In this document: positions 1 to 8,550 of the stretch, one piece after another
Numbering within the stretch: the stretch's first letter is position 1
Layout: the number at the start of each line of letters is the position of its first letter
Assembly: GCA_938091655.1 (NCBI GenBank)
Contig: CALKOA010000020.1
Location: 1 to 36,368 of the forward strand
DNA length: 36,368 nt
Direction of reading: 5' to 3'
From: an uncultured Balneolaceae bacterium
GTDB lineage: Bacteria; Bacteroidota; Rhodothermia; Balneolales; Balneolaceae
Notes under the pieces: generated by a model
What the model was told of the DNA's origin: nothing
What the model saw: only the letters and a program-made list of their open reading frames with translations
The model's database searches: none
Program-made: the position numbers and the translations under genes

Positions 1-390
1 ATAATGGACAATCGCTTGATCTGACAATACAGAAAATCCATGTGCAAATCCCTCAGGAATATACAACTGTTTGTGATTCTTTTCGGATAAAACTACCGAG
101 TAATACTGTCCAAAAGTGGAGGAATTTTTTCGCAAATCAACGGCTACATCTAAAATACGACCGCTAATACATTGTACAAGTTTGGCTTGGGGGCGTTCCT
201 TTTGATAGTGTAGCCCTCTGATCGTACCCTGATAAGATCTAGAAATATTATCCTGGACAAACGCATCAACCAGTCCTAAATCAGCCGCCCATGTACCTCG
301 AAAGGTTTCTTTAAAATAACCGCGATCATCTGAAAAAGCGTTTAATTCTAGAAGCTTAACACCCGGTAATGAAGTTTCATGAATTTGCAT
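1..390 (-). CDS. rfbC: dTDP-4-dehydrorhamnose 3,5-epimerase, C-terminus cut by window edge
   Basis: Epimerises dTDP-4-dehydro-6-deoxyglucose at C3 and C5, the third step of dTDP-L-rhamnose synthesis for surface polysaccharide. The first 130 residues are in the window and the frame is open to base 1. They show the RmlC cupin pattern: DDRGYF at 21-26, FVQDNIS at 45-51, RGLHYQ at 58-63 with the presumed catalytic His61, and PEGFAHGF at 112-119. The family is usually about 180 residues, so roughly 50 are missing. The ATG at 388-390 is 11 bases after the rfbD stop, so it closes the rfbA-rfbD-rfbC run. Identification rests on these motifs and on the neighbours. Confidence 0.95.
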   Translation of the reverse strand, partial: MQIHETSLPGVKLLELNAFSDDRGYFKETFRGTWAADLGLVDAFVQDNISRSYQGTIRGLHYQKERPQAKLVQCISGRILDVAVDLRKNSSTFGQYYSVVLSEKNHKQLYIPEGFAHGFSVLSDQAIVHY

Positions 391-401
391 ATACCTTCTT
401 A

Positions 402-1265
402 TTACTCATCATTTAAAGCAGATACTAAGGTTTTACAACCAATTTCCCAAGAATGGATCGGCATCCCCAAATCGTTCAGTCTCTTAGTGGCAAGTTTAGA
501 AAAATGAGGGCGTTTGGCCACTGTTGGAAACGCAGAACTGTCAACTGCCTCGATAGGAACGTCCACCTGGGCATCCTCCATAATTTTCTTAGCAAAATCA
601 TACCAGCTAATACATCCATCACTTCCCAAGTGAAATAAGCCAGATTGCTTATGATGAATTAAGAACAGGCTTTGCTCCACCACATCTGGCACAAAACTAG
701 GCACCCCAAATTGATCATTAACCACCCTCAGTTGTCCCATGGTCTTAGCTCTATTGATAATAGCCTTAACAAAATTATTTCCGTCCAATCCACATAACCA
801 TGAAACACGAAGTACTAAGGCTGTAGGCAGTGCTTTAAATACAGCCTGCTCGCCTTCGAATTTAGTGGCCCCATATCTGTTGATAGGATCTGTTGGTGCA
901 TCCTCCGGATACCCTTCTTCAAATATCTCCCTATCGGTGAGCTTCCCCGAGAAAACGTAATCTGTGGAGTAGTGCACCATTTGAATGCCTCTCGCAGCAC
1001 AAGCTTCGGCCAACAATTTAGGCCCTAACACATTCCCCAGATACGCTTCCTCGGTCTGTGTTTCTGCTTTATCGACTTGTGTGTAGGCAGCCGTATTGAC
1101 ACATACATCGGGTTCATGCGTATCGAGAGCCTTAGCAATGCTCTCGGCATCACATATATCTAGCCCTCCTCTATCAAGGGCTACAAAATCATTAGAACGT
1201 TCCTTTAGACTCCTTTGCCACCCATTACCAAGTTGTCCACCAGAACCCGTTACCAGAAACTTCAT
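402..1265 (-). CDS. rfbD: dTDP-4-dehydrorhamnose reductase
   Basis: NAD(P)H-dependent reduction of dTDP-4-dehydro-L-rhamnose to dTDP-L-rhamnose, the last step of the pathway, in the cytoplasm. The 287-residue product has the extended short-chain dehydrogenase layout: nucleotide-binding GSGGQLG at 7-13, NTAAYTQVDKAE at 57-68, STDYVFSG at 100-107, and the catalytic YxxxK as YGATK at 131-135. Length fits the RmlD family. Its ATG shares one base with the stop of rfbA (TAATG), so the two are probably translationally coupled. rfbC follows after 11 bases. rfbB, the 4,6-dehydratase, is not in the window. Confidence 0.96.
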   Translation of the reverse strand: MKFLVTGSGGQLGNGWQRSLKERSNDFVALDRGGLDICDAESIAKALDTHEPDVCVNTAAYTQVDKAETQTEEAYLGNVLGPKLLAEACAARGIQMVHYSTDYVFSGKLTDREIFEEGYPEDAPTDPINRYGATKFEGEQAVFKALPTALVLRVSWLCGLDGNNFVKAIINRAKTMGQLRVVNDQFGVPSFVPDVVEQSLFLIHHKQSGLFHLGSDGCISWYDFAKKIMEDAQVDVPIEAVDSSAFPTVAKRPHFSKLATKRLNDLGMPIHSWEIGCKTLVSALNDE

Positions 1266-1969
1266 TATTCCATCGTCAATTGATTAGCTAACCGATAGGA
1301 GTCTGGAGTACCAGCGTCCGTCCACCAACCTTCCAATAACGCACTACTCATCTGATTTTGACGGATATAGTAGTTGTTTACATCGGTTATTTCTAACTCT
1401 CCTCTCCTCGATGGCTTCAAATCTCGAATGGCTGAAAATACTCTAGAATCATAAAAATAGACCCCTGTAACGGCAAAGGATGTAGGTGGATTTTCTGGTT
1501 TTTCTTGGATTTCTATGACCTTATCACCATCTAATAAGGCGACTCCATATCGTTGTGGATCCGGTACCTGTTTCAACAAAATCATAGCGCCGTTACCTGT
1601 ATATGTGCGAGCAGCCGCAGTGAGATCGTCTTCAAAAATGTTATCCCCCAGAATGACCACAATAGGATCCTGTCCGGCAAAGTTCTCCGCTAATCCCAAA
1701 GCCTGTGCAATACCTCCTGCTTGATCCTGAACCTTGTAGGTAAACCGGCAATTATACTCGGCACCAGACCCCAATAAATTCACCACATCACCCATATGTT
1801 CGGTGCCGGTGACAATCAAAATATCCTGTATACCAAGACCCGTGAGTTTTTCAATTGGATGTAAGATCATAGGTTTATTGCCAACTGGTAACAGATGTTT
1901 GTTAGTTACCTTGGTTAAAGGATATAAACGAGATCCTGTCCCCCCTGCAAGTATAACGCCTTTAAGCAT
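1265..1969 (-). CDS. rfbA: Glucose-1-phosphate thymidylyltransferase, short form
   Basis: Makes dTDP-glucose from dTTP and glucose-1-phosphate, the committed step of dTDP-rhamnose synthesis. The sugar-nucleotidyltransferase signature GGTGSRLYPLT is at 9-19, the metal-binding GDN at 108-110, and EKP and GWWTDAGTP lie near the C-terminus. At 234 residues it lacks the roughly 50-residue C-terminal tail of the classical RmlA (about 290 residues), so it belongs to the short class. dTDP specificity is inferred from the adjacent rfbD and rfbC. The start is six bases after the stop of the E2 gene, so it appears to be transcribed with the pdh genes. Confidence 0.93.
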   Translation of the reverse strand: MLKGVILAGGTGSRLYPLTKVTNKHLLPVGNKPMILHPIEKLTGLGIQDILIVTGTEHMGDVVNLLGSGAEYNCRFTYKVQDQAGGIAQALGLAENFAGQDPIVVILGDNIFEDDLTAAARTYTGNGAMILLKQVPDPQRYGVALLDGDKVIEIQEKPENPPTSFAVTGVYFYDSRVFSAIRDLKPSRRGELEITDVNNYYIRQNQMSSALLEGWWTDAGTPDSYRLANQLTME

Positions 1970-1975
1970 AGAAAT

Positions 1976-3238
1976 TTAGAGTAACATCGAAAGTGGATTC
2001 TCGATAAGTGAACGAAGTGTATTCAAGAATTCAGCAGCTTTAGCCCCATCTACAATTCGGTGATCACTGGATAAGGTAACTTTCATTCGTTTACCTGGCA
2101 CAACCGCACCATTTTCCACAACAGGAACGTCTCGGATAGCACCTACGGCAAGAATACATGCATTTGGAGGATTAATGATTGCGGTGAATTCTTCTATTCC
2201 AAACATACCTAAGTTACTGATAGTAAATGTACTTCCCTCCATTTGCTCTGGTGCTAATTTTCGGTCTCTTGCCAAGCCTGCTAATTCACGGGTTTCTGAA
2301 GAAATCTGAACGAGTCCTTTTTGATCTACGTGTCTAAGTACTGGTGTCATTAGACCTTCATCAATGGCAACTGCTATTGCGATATGTACATCACCATGCT
2401 CAATTATCGAATCGCCCATCCAAGAACTATTGATGGCTTGGTGTCTTGAAAGAGCCACAGCTGAGGCCTTTACCACGATATCATTAAAGCTAATTTTAAT
2501 GTCCAACTTATCCTTGAGCTGCGTTCTTGCTTCAATAGCAGCTTTCATATCAATATCTATGGTCTCATAAAAATGCGGATTGGTAAATTTACTTTCTGAG
2601 AGTCGTTTTGCAATGACTTTACGCATTTGGGAGACTTTGACCTCTTGTGAGGCTAATGAAGAGAAACTCTTAGCTGTTGATGAAGCCATTGGCGCAGGAG
2701 CTCCAGGTCGGGTAAGTGTACTTGAAGTTGCGCTTTGTGCCGTTTCAACATCCTTCTTAACGATTCTTCCCTCAGGGCCAGAACCAGAGATGCTGTTTAA
2801 ATCCACTCCTTTATCTGCGGCAATTTTTTTTGCTAAAGGGCTTGCTTTAATTCGGCCGTCCCCTTGTGATGGGGCTACAACGGCTGTTGGAGCAGCCATT
2901 GCTTCTTCGGCTTTCGTGACTTTATCATCTTCAGCCACAGGAGACGAGTTAGTCGGCGCCGAACTAGAATCATTATCTAACAAAGAAGAAATATCTTCTC
3001 CAACTTCACCAACGATAGCAATAAGTCCGCCCAACGGTACCGCATCTCCTTCACCCGGTACAATCTTCAGAATAGTACCAGCATCAAATACTTCAACGTC
3101 CATAGTTGCTTTATCGGTCTCTACCTCGGCGATGATATCCCCAGCTGATACCGAATCACCTTCATTAACATTCCATTTAGCGATTACCCCTTCTTCCATG
3201 GTATCGCTGAGTTTGGGCATTTCAATCTTAATGGCCAT
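1976..3238 (-). CDS. pdhC: Pyruvate dehydrogenase E2, dihydrolipoamide acetyltransferase
   Basis: Core subunit of the pyruvate dehydrogenase complex. It carries the acetyl group on lipoate and passes it to CoA. The 420 residues hold a single N-terminal lipoyl domain (about 1-80, lipoylated Lys43 in ETDKATM), a flexible Ala/Ser/Pro linker, a peripheral-subunit-binding domain at 129-165 (RIKASPLAKK, then GSGPEGRIVKKDV), a second linker, and the catalytic domain from about 200. Catalytic His393 lies in SDHRIVDG, and the chain ends in the family-typical LL. It follows pdhB by 25 bases. The E3 gene (lpd) is not in the window. A 2-oxo-acid or branched-chain dehydrogenase is less likely given the E1alpha type. 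Confidence 0.95.
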   Translation of the reverse strand: MAIKIEMPKLSDTMEEGVIAKWNVNEGDSVSAGDIIAEVETDKATMDVEVFDAGTILKIVPGEGDAVPLGGLIAIVGEVGEDISSLLDNDSSSAPTNSSPVAEDDKVTKAEEAMAAPTAVVAPSQGDGRIKASPLAKKIAADKGVDLNSISGSGPEGRIVKKDVETAQSATSSTLTRPGAPAPMASSTAKSFSSLASQEVKVSQMRKVIAKRLSESKFTNPHFYETIDIDMKAAIEARTQLKDKLDIKISFNDIVVKASAVALSRHQAINSSWMGDSIIEHGDVHIAIAVAIDEGLMTPVLRHVDQKGLVQISSETRELAGLARDRKLAPEQMEGSTFTISNLGMFGIEEFTAIINPPNACILAVGAIRDVPVVENGAVVPGKRMKVTLSSDHRIVDGAKAAEFLNTLRSLIENPLSMLL

Positions 3239-3263
3239 AGCTTAATTTTTTGCAGTGTTTATA

Positions 3264-4241
3264 TTAGTAGCTTACCTGTTTAACGGCGTCAATAATTTGT
3301 TTTGGACTTGGCAACCATGCATCGAATAATGGTTTCGAAAATGGAGCGTTGACATCTGGTAAACAAACTCGCAGTACCGGTGCATCCAAATAATCAAATG
3401 CTTCTCGTTGAATTAAGAATCCAATTTCAGCAGCAAATCCAGCAAAGGGATGTGCTTCATCAATGACAATGCATCGATTGGTTTTTTTAACTGACTTCAG
3501 TATTAACTCTAAATCTAGTGGTTTGACCGTTCTTGGGTCAATGATTTCACACTCAATTCCATCTTTAGCTAATTCATTTGCAGCTTGAACCGCTAAGTGA
3601 TACATCTTTCCATGTGCAACGAGAGTAACATCTGAACCTTCTCGTTTAATCTTTCCTTTTCCAATAGGGATGATGAAATCTTCTTCATCAGAAACTTCTC
3701 CCTTTAATCCGTACATTTGCTCAGATTCCATAAAAAGAACAGGATTTTCGTCTCTAATGGCTGATTTCATCAATCCTTTTGCGTCATTAGGCTCTGAAAC
3801 ATAGATAACTTTTAGTCCAGGAAAATGGGCATACATAGAATCATAGGCCACCGAGTGAGTCGCTCCTAATTGTCCAGCCGAGGCATTTGGGCCACGAAAA
3901 ACAATGGGACAATCGGCTTGGCCACCCGTCATGTATTTTACCTTAGTTGCATGGTTTATTATCTGATCTGCAGCAAGTACCGCAAAGTTAAAGGTCATAA
4001 ATTCAACGATTGGTCTAAGACCATTCATGGCGGCCCCTACCCCAAGCCCAGCAAAACCCAATTCCGAAATGGGAGTATCAATGACTCGGCGATACCCGTA
4101 TTTATCCAACAGGCCTTCCGTTACTTTATATGCTCCATTATATTCAGCTACTTCTTCACCCATTACAAAGACTCGCTCATCACGAGACATTTCTTCATCT
4201 ATTGCGTGCTTAAGTGCTTCTCTAAATTGTAAAACTGCCAT
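3264..4241 (-). CDS. pdhB: Pyruvate dehydrogenase E1 component, beta subunit
   Basis: Beta half of the thiamine-diphosphate-dependent E1 heterotetramer that decarboxylates pyruvate and acetylates lipoyl-E2. The 325 residues begin with the family pattern FREALKHAIDEEMSRD and VFVMGEEVAEYNGAYKVTEG, followed by RVIDTPISELGFAGLGVGAA and, near the middle, FRGPNASAG and HSVAYDSMYAHFPGLKV. The C-terminal transketolase-like domain holds IIDPRTVKPLD. Length and motifs are ordinary for the family. It lies 11 bases after pdhA and 25 before pdhC, and stoichiometric expression from one transcript is expected. Confidence 0.96.
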   Translation of the reverse strand: MAVLQFREALKHAIDEEMSRDERVFVMGEEVAEYNGAYKVTEGLLDKYGYRRVIDTPISELGFAGLGVGAAMNGLRPIVEFMTFNFAVLAADQIINHATKVKYMTGGQADCPIVFRGPNASAGQLGATHSVAYDSMYAHFPGLKVIYVSEPNDAKGLMKSAIRDENPVLFMESEQMYGLKGEVSDEEDFIIPIGKGKIKREGSDVTLVAHGKMYHLAVQAANELAKDGIECEIIDPRTVKPLDLELILKSVKKTNRCIVIDEAHPFAGFAAEIGFLIQREAFDYLDAPVLRVCLPDVNAPFSKPLFDAWLPSPKQIIDAVKQVSY

Positions 4242-4252
4242 CGTAATATTCT

Positions 4253-5353
4253 TTAAACGTGAAAATAAGGATTGTCTTCGACAAACATGTCGGTATATAA
4301 TTCCGACTGGTCTGGGAATGGAGACTCATCGGCAAAGGTAACTGCTGCCAATACTTCGTCTTCGATACTCTCTTCTATTGAGCTAATCTCGGCCTCATTA
4401 CACACTTTTTCAGCAACTAAATAGGATTTAAGTCGCTCAATAGGATCTATATTTTGGTATTCCTCTAATTCTTCTTTGGTTCTATATTTTTGAGGGTCCG
4501 ACATCGAATGGCCACGATATCGATAGGTACGAATTTCAACAAACCAAGGCTCTGAATGTTCACGTACATCATCTGCAATTTCTTTCATTTTTTCGTACAC
4601 AGAAAAAACATCCATTCCATTGATCACGGCTGATTTCTTACCATAGCCTTTCGCCCGGTCAACAATTTCCGCAACAGTATGTCGTTTTGCGGCTGTTCCC
4701 ATAGAATATCCATTATTCTCCACCACAAATATAGTGGGGAGCTTCCATAACTGAGCCAAATTCATGGTTTCATGCAATGCACCTTGATCGACAGCCCCAT
4801 CGCCAAAGAAACAGGCTGAGATTCGTCCATTAGCATTGTATTTGTTTGCAAAGGCAAGTCCACTTGCGATGGGTATGTGACCACCAACGATTCCATAACC
4901 ACCCCAAAAATGTTCCTTAACGTTGGCAAAGTGCATTGAGCCTCCTTTTCCTCCAGAGCAACCAGTGGCTTTACCAAACAATTCTGCCATCCCTTCATTC
5001 GCACTAATTCCACGACACAAGCCCCATCCATGATCTCTATAGGCAGTTATGATATCATCATCGTTATTGAATGCAAACACTGTCCCAGTCGATATAGCTT
5101 CTTGACCTATGTATAGGTGTAAAAAGCCACCAAATTTACCTTTTTGATATTGTTGCATTGCCCGCTCCTCAAATCGTCGCTGCAGATACATTTGATGGTA
5201 CATATCTTTGAGCTGTTGGGCCGTTAAACCAAGGCTTTTATGCTTTTTTCTGGTTGCTGCAGGTAAATCGACCCCTTTTTGGACTCCACCTTTCTCAGGG
5301 CTTTCCATACCTGTAGGAGCAAATCGGATATCAGATGTTGCTTTTTTCGCCAT
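4253..5353 (-). CDS. pdhA: Pyruvate dehydrogenase E1 component, alpha subunit
   Basis: Alpha half of E1, holding the thiamine-diphosphate-binding fold. Of 366 residues, about the first 40 are a basic, low-complexity extension. Then come LHLYIGQEAISTG (78-90), YRDHGWGL (105-112), the TPP motif starting GDGAVDQGALHE (184-195) and ending ENNGYSMGT, and the loop RYRGHSMSDP (278-287), which in mitochondrial E1alpha carries phosphorylation sites. It is the first gene of the pdh-rfb run. No Shine-Dalgarno sequence precedes the ATG. The gap upstream is long enough for a leader and its own promoter. Confidence 0.96.
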   Translation of the reverse strand: MAKKATSDIRFAPTGMESPEKGGVQKGVDLPAATRKKHKSLGLTAQQLKDMYHQMYLQRRFEERAMQQYQKGKFGGFLHLYIGQEAISTGTVFAFNNDDDIITAYRDHGWGLCRGISANEGMAELFGKATGCSGGKGGSMHFANVKEHFWGGYGIVGGHIPIASGLAFANKYNANGRISACFFGDGAVDQGALHETMNLAQLWKLPTIFVVENNGYSMGTAAKRHTVAEIVDRAKGYGKKSAVINGMDVFSVYEKMKEIADDVREHSEPWFVEIRTYRYRGHSMSDPQKYRTKEELEEYQNIDPIERLKSYLVAEKVCNEAEISSIEESIEDEVLAAVTFADESPFPDQSELYTDMFVEDNPYFHV

Positions 5354-5399
5354 GCTATTGTGTTTTACAGTAATAAGTAGATGCTTAAGTTTCTGATGC

Positions 5400-5424
5400 G
5401 CGCTTTGCCTAATCCTAAAGGCGC
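5400..5424 (-). other. Imperfect hairpin in the pdhA 5' leader
   Basis: GCGCTTT at 5400-5406 pairs with AAAGGCGC at 5417-5424, with one bulged G and a 10-base loop, about 47-71 bases before the pdhA ATG. It has no T-run after it, so it is not an ordinary terminator. It could be a leader structure or chance. Confidence 0.25.
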
Positions 5425-5622
5425 AATATTAATCATATCTATTTGGTTATGTACCATTTACTAGATCATTGAATTTTTCTGGTTTATCATTCAATTGTAC
5501 ACTATCAATGGGTCATTCAAGTAATCACGATTATTATAGTCTTATAATATACCGAATTTTCTTCAAATTATGCTCCAGTAATAAAGTACTACTGTTCATC
5601 CGAATTAATTACGCTTAAGAAG

Positions 5623-5638
5623 CAGACCTATGGGTCTG
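5623..5638 (-). terminator. Weak terminator-like hairpin after alaS
   Basis: CAGACC and GGTCTG form a perfect 6-bp stem around a TATG loop (CATA on the transcript strand), 50 bases beyond the alaS stop. On the minus strand it is followed by CTTCTTAAG rather than a clean T-run, so intrinsic termination is uncertain. Confidence 0.35.
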
Positions 5639-5687
5639 AGCAATGGAACACCTCAACAAACCCCATAGACAGGACCAAATGACCAGC

Positions 5688-8375
5688 TTAGTCAGTAAGC
5701 ATACTCTTTGCAGCCGTTATTGCTTCAGGTATCGCTTCTGGCTTTGATCCTCCAGCCGTTGCTAAACTAGGCTGACCACCGCCACCGCCGCCAATTATTC
5801 GTCCTAATTTCCCAACAATAGCCCCTGCTTTTAATCCTGTTTGAATAAGATCCTCGGTAACAGTCGCCAGTATAAACACTTTACCAGAATCTTCGTCATG
5901 CGTAAATACAGTGCTAACTGTCATATTAGGTGATTCATTCAATATACTGTATCCCATGTTTTTAATAGTATCCATATCAAAGGATTCTATATGACCACAA
6001 ATCCATTTAATACCGTTATCCAATTGTTCTGCTGTGTTCAAAAGAGTCTGTTGACTGGTAGTAGCTTTAGCCTGAATCAAGGCTTCAACTTTGCGCTCTA
6101 ACTCTTTTTTATCGGCTTGCAACCGCTCAATAGATTCCGCAAGTTCATTGGAAGTACCCAATAGAGTGGCTACAGTTTGTAACTTACTTTCTTGCTCTAC
6201 TACCCACTGCTCAGCCCCAAAAGCCGTTAGTGCCTCTATTCTACGAATACCTGCTGCTACTGAACTTTCATGCACTATTTTGAAAAACCCAATTTCCCCA
6301 GTATTCTGAACATGTGTTCCACCACATAGTTCCATCGAATAATTAGAATCAAAGCTGATTACGCGAACCTTATCACCATATTTTTCACCAAAAAGCATTC
6401 TAGCTCCCCGCTCTTTTGCCTGTTCAATAGGAATTTCTCTATCCTCTTCTAATGGTATACTCGCTCTTATTTTCTCATTAACTAGCGCTTGAACATCTAA
6501 GAGCTGCTGCTTTGTCATAGCTTCAAAATGAGTAAAATCGAAGCGAAGATAGTCCTGATTAACTAAGGAACCTTTCTGAGCCACATGCGGACCTAAGACC
6601 TTAATGAGCGCTGCTTGCAATAAGTGAGTAGCAGAATGATTAGCGCAAGTATACTCTCGAGACACTCTATTCACTGTGGCTTCTACTGGTTGATCAAGGG
6701 CAGGAAGTTGTTGCACAATCAAAACTGACCCAAAAGGACTTTTTTGAACATCAATAACCGCGTACTCTTGATCGGCTTCATTGTTTTGATTCGCTGGTTT
6801 CAGAAATTGTTTCAATACTCCTTTATCACTTACTTGACCGCCTCCTTCGGCATAAAAGGGATTCTTTTCAAGCAATAAGTGAAAAGTATCTTCCACTTCG
6901 CGATAAGCCAGAATACTGGTTGAAATACTTAGCTGATCATAGCCTACAAATTCCGAGTACGTTTCTTTCCCCGCAACCCAGCTCCACTGCCCTTTCTCGT
7001 TATGATCCACTGAAAAAGCTCCCGCCGCTCTAGCCCTAGTCTTTTGCTCATTCATTCGCTCATCAAAGCCGGCTACATCGACCCGTAATCCCTTCTCTCT
7101 TGCCATCAATTGGGTTAAATCAATAGGGAATCCATAGGTGTCATGCAGTTTAAATGCATCTTCTCCAGTAAGTACTTCGCTATGCTCTGTCATTTGTTCA
7201 AATAGTGCGATACCCTGCCCTAAGGTTCTAATAAAACTTTTTTCTTCAGAGTGTACCACTTTTTCTACATAGGCTTGTTGTGCTATAAGCTCAGGGAAGA
7301 CTTCTGAAAATTGCTGCCCCAATACCTGTACCAATTCAAACAGAAAGGGTTCTTTAATACCTAACCGATCCCATGCATATCGTATGGCTCGCCTCAATAT
7401 CCTACGTACCACATACCCCCTTCCATCATTCGAAGGAGATGCCCCATCGGCCACACTAAATGCTACTGCACGAATATGATCGGCAATCACACGAACAGCA
7501 ATATCGGTATATTCATCATCTCCATAACTTATGCCTGCACGATTGGAAATAGCCTGAATGAGTGGACTAAATACGTCTGAATCATAGTTCGAGGTTTTGG
7601 CTTGCATAACCGCACAAATTCGCTCAAAACCCATACCAGTGTCCACATGTTTGGCAGGAAGGGTTTGTAACTCGCCTGACTTTAACCTGTTAAATTGTAT
7701 AAAAACGAGGTTCCAAATCTCCATAACTCTTGGATCATCTTTGTTCACCAAGCTAGCCCCATCCACCTCTGCGCGCTCCTGCTCTGATCGTAAATCAATA
7801 TGAATTTCAGAACAAGGTCCGCAAGGCCCTGTCTCACCCATTTCCCAAAAGTTATCCTTTTTTCCGCATTTAAGTATATGCGCATGATCAATATTGGTTT
7901 GACTTTTCCACAAATCAATGGCCTCTTGATCAACATCTAAACCATCTTCTTGATCTCCACCAAAAACAGTTGCATACAACCGAGTAGGGTCCAACTCCCA
8001 CCGTTCTACCAGCAGCTCCCAAGCCCACGCAATAGCCTCTTCCTTGAAATAATCTCCAAATGACCAATTACCCAACATCTCAAACAACGTATGATGATAG
8101 GTGTCGTGCCCTACCTCTTCTAAATCATTATGCTTACCACTTACTCGGATACATTTCTGCGTATTAGCTGCTCTCACCCATTCTTTGCCCTCAAAAGACA
8201 AGGTTTTTTGCTCCCCTAAAAAAAGGGGCTTAAATTGATTCATCCCTGCATTTGTAAACAACAAAGTTGGGTCATCCGCTGGAACAACAGGTGAACTAGA
8301 TACTATAGCGTGATTTTTAGCGCCAAAAAAATCTAAAAATTCTTGCCGTATTTGAGAGGACGTCTTAAAAGCCAT
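5688..8375 (-). CDS. alaS: Alanine--tRNA ligase
   Basis: Charges tRNA-Ala with alanine and edits mischarged Ser and Gly. The 895-residue protein is full length for the family. It has the class II aminoacylation domain (SSSPVVPADDPTLLFTNAGM near residues 25-44, FEMLGNWSFGDYFK, GRGYVVRRILRRAIRYA), an editing domain with the zinc motifs NHSATHLL and CGGTH, and a C-terminal DHHA1 domain with IGGGGGGQPSLATAGG. It is transcribed away from the DUF502 gene across 133 bases (175 to that gene's chosen ATG) and followed by the 334-bp gap. It appears monocistronic, and nothing looks broken. Confidence 0.98.
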   Translation of the reverse strand: MAFKTSSQIRQEFLDFFGAKNHAIVSSSPVVPADDPTLLFTNAGMNQFKPLFLGEQKTLSFEGKEWVRAANTQKCIRVSGKHNDLEEVGHDTYHHTLFEMLGNWSFGDYFKEEAIAWAWELLVERWELDPTRLYATVFGGDQEDGLDVDQEAIDLWKSQTNIDHAHILKCGKKDNFWEMGETGPCGPCSEIHIDLRSEQERAEVDGASLVNKDDPRVMEIWNLVFIQFNRLKSGELQTLPAKHVDTGMGFERICAVMQAKTSNYDSDVFSPLIQAISNRAGISYGDDEYTDIAVRVIADHIRAVAFSVADGASPSNDGRGYVVRRILRRAIRYAWDRLGIKEPFLFELVQVLGQQFSEVFPELIAQQAYVEKVVHSEEKSFIRTLGQGIALFEQMTEHSEVLTGEDAFKLHDTYGFPIDLTQLMAREKGLRVDVAGFDERMNEQKTRARAAGAFSVDHNEKGQWSWVAGKETYSEFVGYDQLSISTSILAYREVEDTFHLLLEKNPFYAEGGGQVSDKGVLKQFLKPANQNNEADQEYAVIDVQKSPFGSVLIVQQLPALDQPVEATVNRVSREYTCANHSATHLLQAALIKVLGPHVAQKGSLVNQDYLRFDFTHFEAMTKQQLLDVQALVNEKIRASIPLEEDREIPIEQAKERGARMLFGEKYGDKVRVISFDSNYSMELCGGTHVQNTGEIGFFKIVHESSVAAGIRRIEALTAFGAEQWVVEQESKLQTVATLLGTSNELAESIERLQADKKELERKVEALIQAKATTSQQTLLNTAEQLDNGIKWICGHIESFDMDTIKNMGYSILNESPNMTVSTVFTHDEDSGKVFILATVTEDLIQTGLKAGAIVGKLGRIIGGGGGGQPSLATAGGSKPEAIPEAITAAKSMLTD

Positions 8376-8503
8376 TCGATTTATGTGTGAGTTAGGTCTG
8401 GATCATTTATACAATTTCATTCATACAAATACCAAGCTTATTACAGCAAGAAGATAGAAAAAATACCTATCAGACACATAGCTGAATCCCTGCTTAATTC
8501 GCC

Positions 8504-8511
8504 TACATTTG
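8504..8511 (+). promoter_or_regulatory. Candidate -7 element (TACATTTG) for the DUF502 gene
   Basis: TACATTTG matches TAnnTTTG, the Bacteroidota primary sigma -7 element, 39 bases before the chosen ATG at 8551. No clear TTTG -33 element lies 19-23 bases upstream, so support is partial. Confidence 0.35.
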
Positions 8512-8550
8512 GCTATATTAACCCTATACCCACAATCAAGCCCACACTCT

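Larger units (their letters stand above)
5354..5687. other. 334-bp gap between alaS and pdhA
   Basis: No open frame of note and no tRNA-like fold is seen. The gap lies downstream of alaS and upstream of pdhA, both on the minus strand, so it should hold the alaS terminator and the pdhA promoter and leader. Two hairpins are visible: a perfect 6-bp stem at 5623-5638, and a bulged stem at 5400-5424 within the likely pdhA leader. No TAnnTTTG element is found on the minus strand here. Confidence 0.6.

Noticed and set aside
2580-3245. A 221-codon open frame on the plus strand opposite pdhC
   Set aside because: It is antisense to the clearly real E2 gene and has no recognisable motif; its openness follows from the codon use of the Ala/Pro linkers.
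4250-4265. parS-like ACGTGAAA at the pdhA/pdhB junction
   Set aside because: Only the right half matches TGTTTCACGTGAAACA; the left half differs at most positions. It lies within the pdh operon, not at parAB.
5533-5538. E. coli-like TATAAT on the minus strand upstream of pdhA
   Set aside because: No matching upstream element at proper spacing; such hexamers are common by chance in AT-rich DNA.
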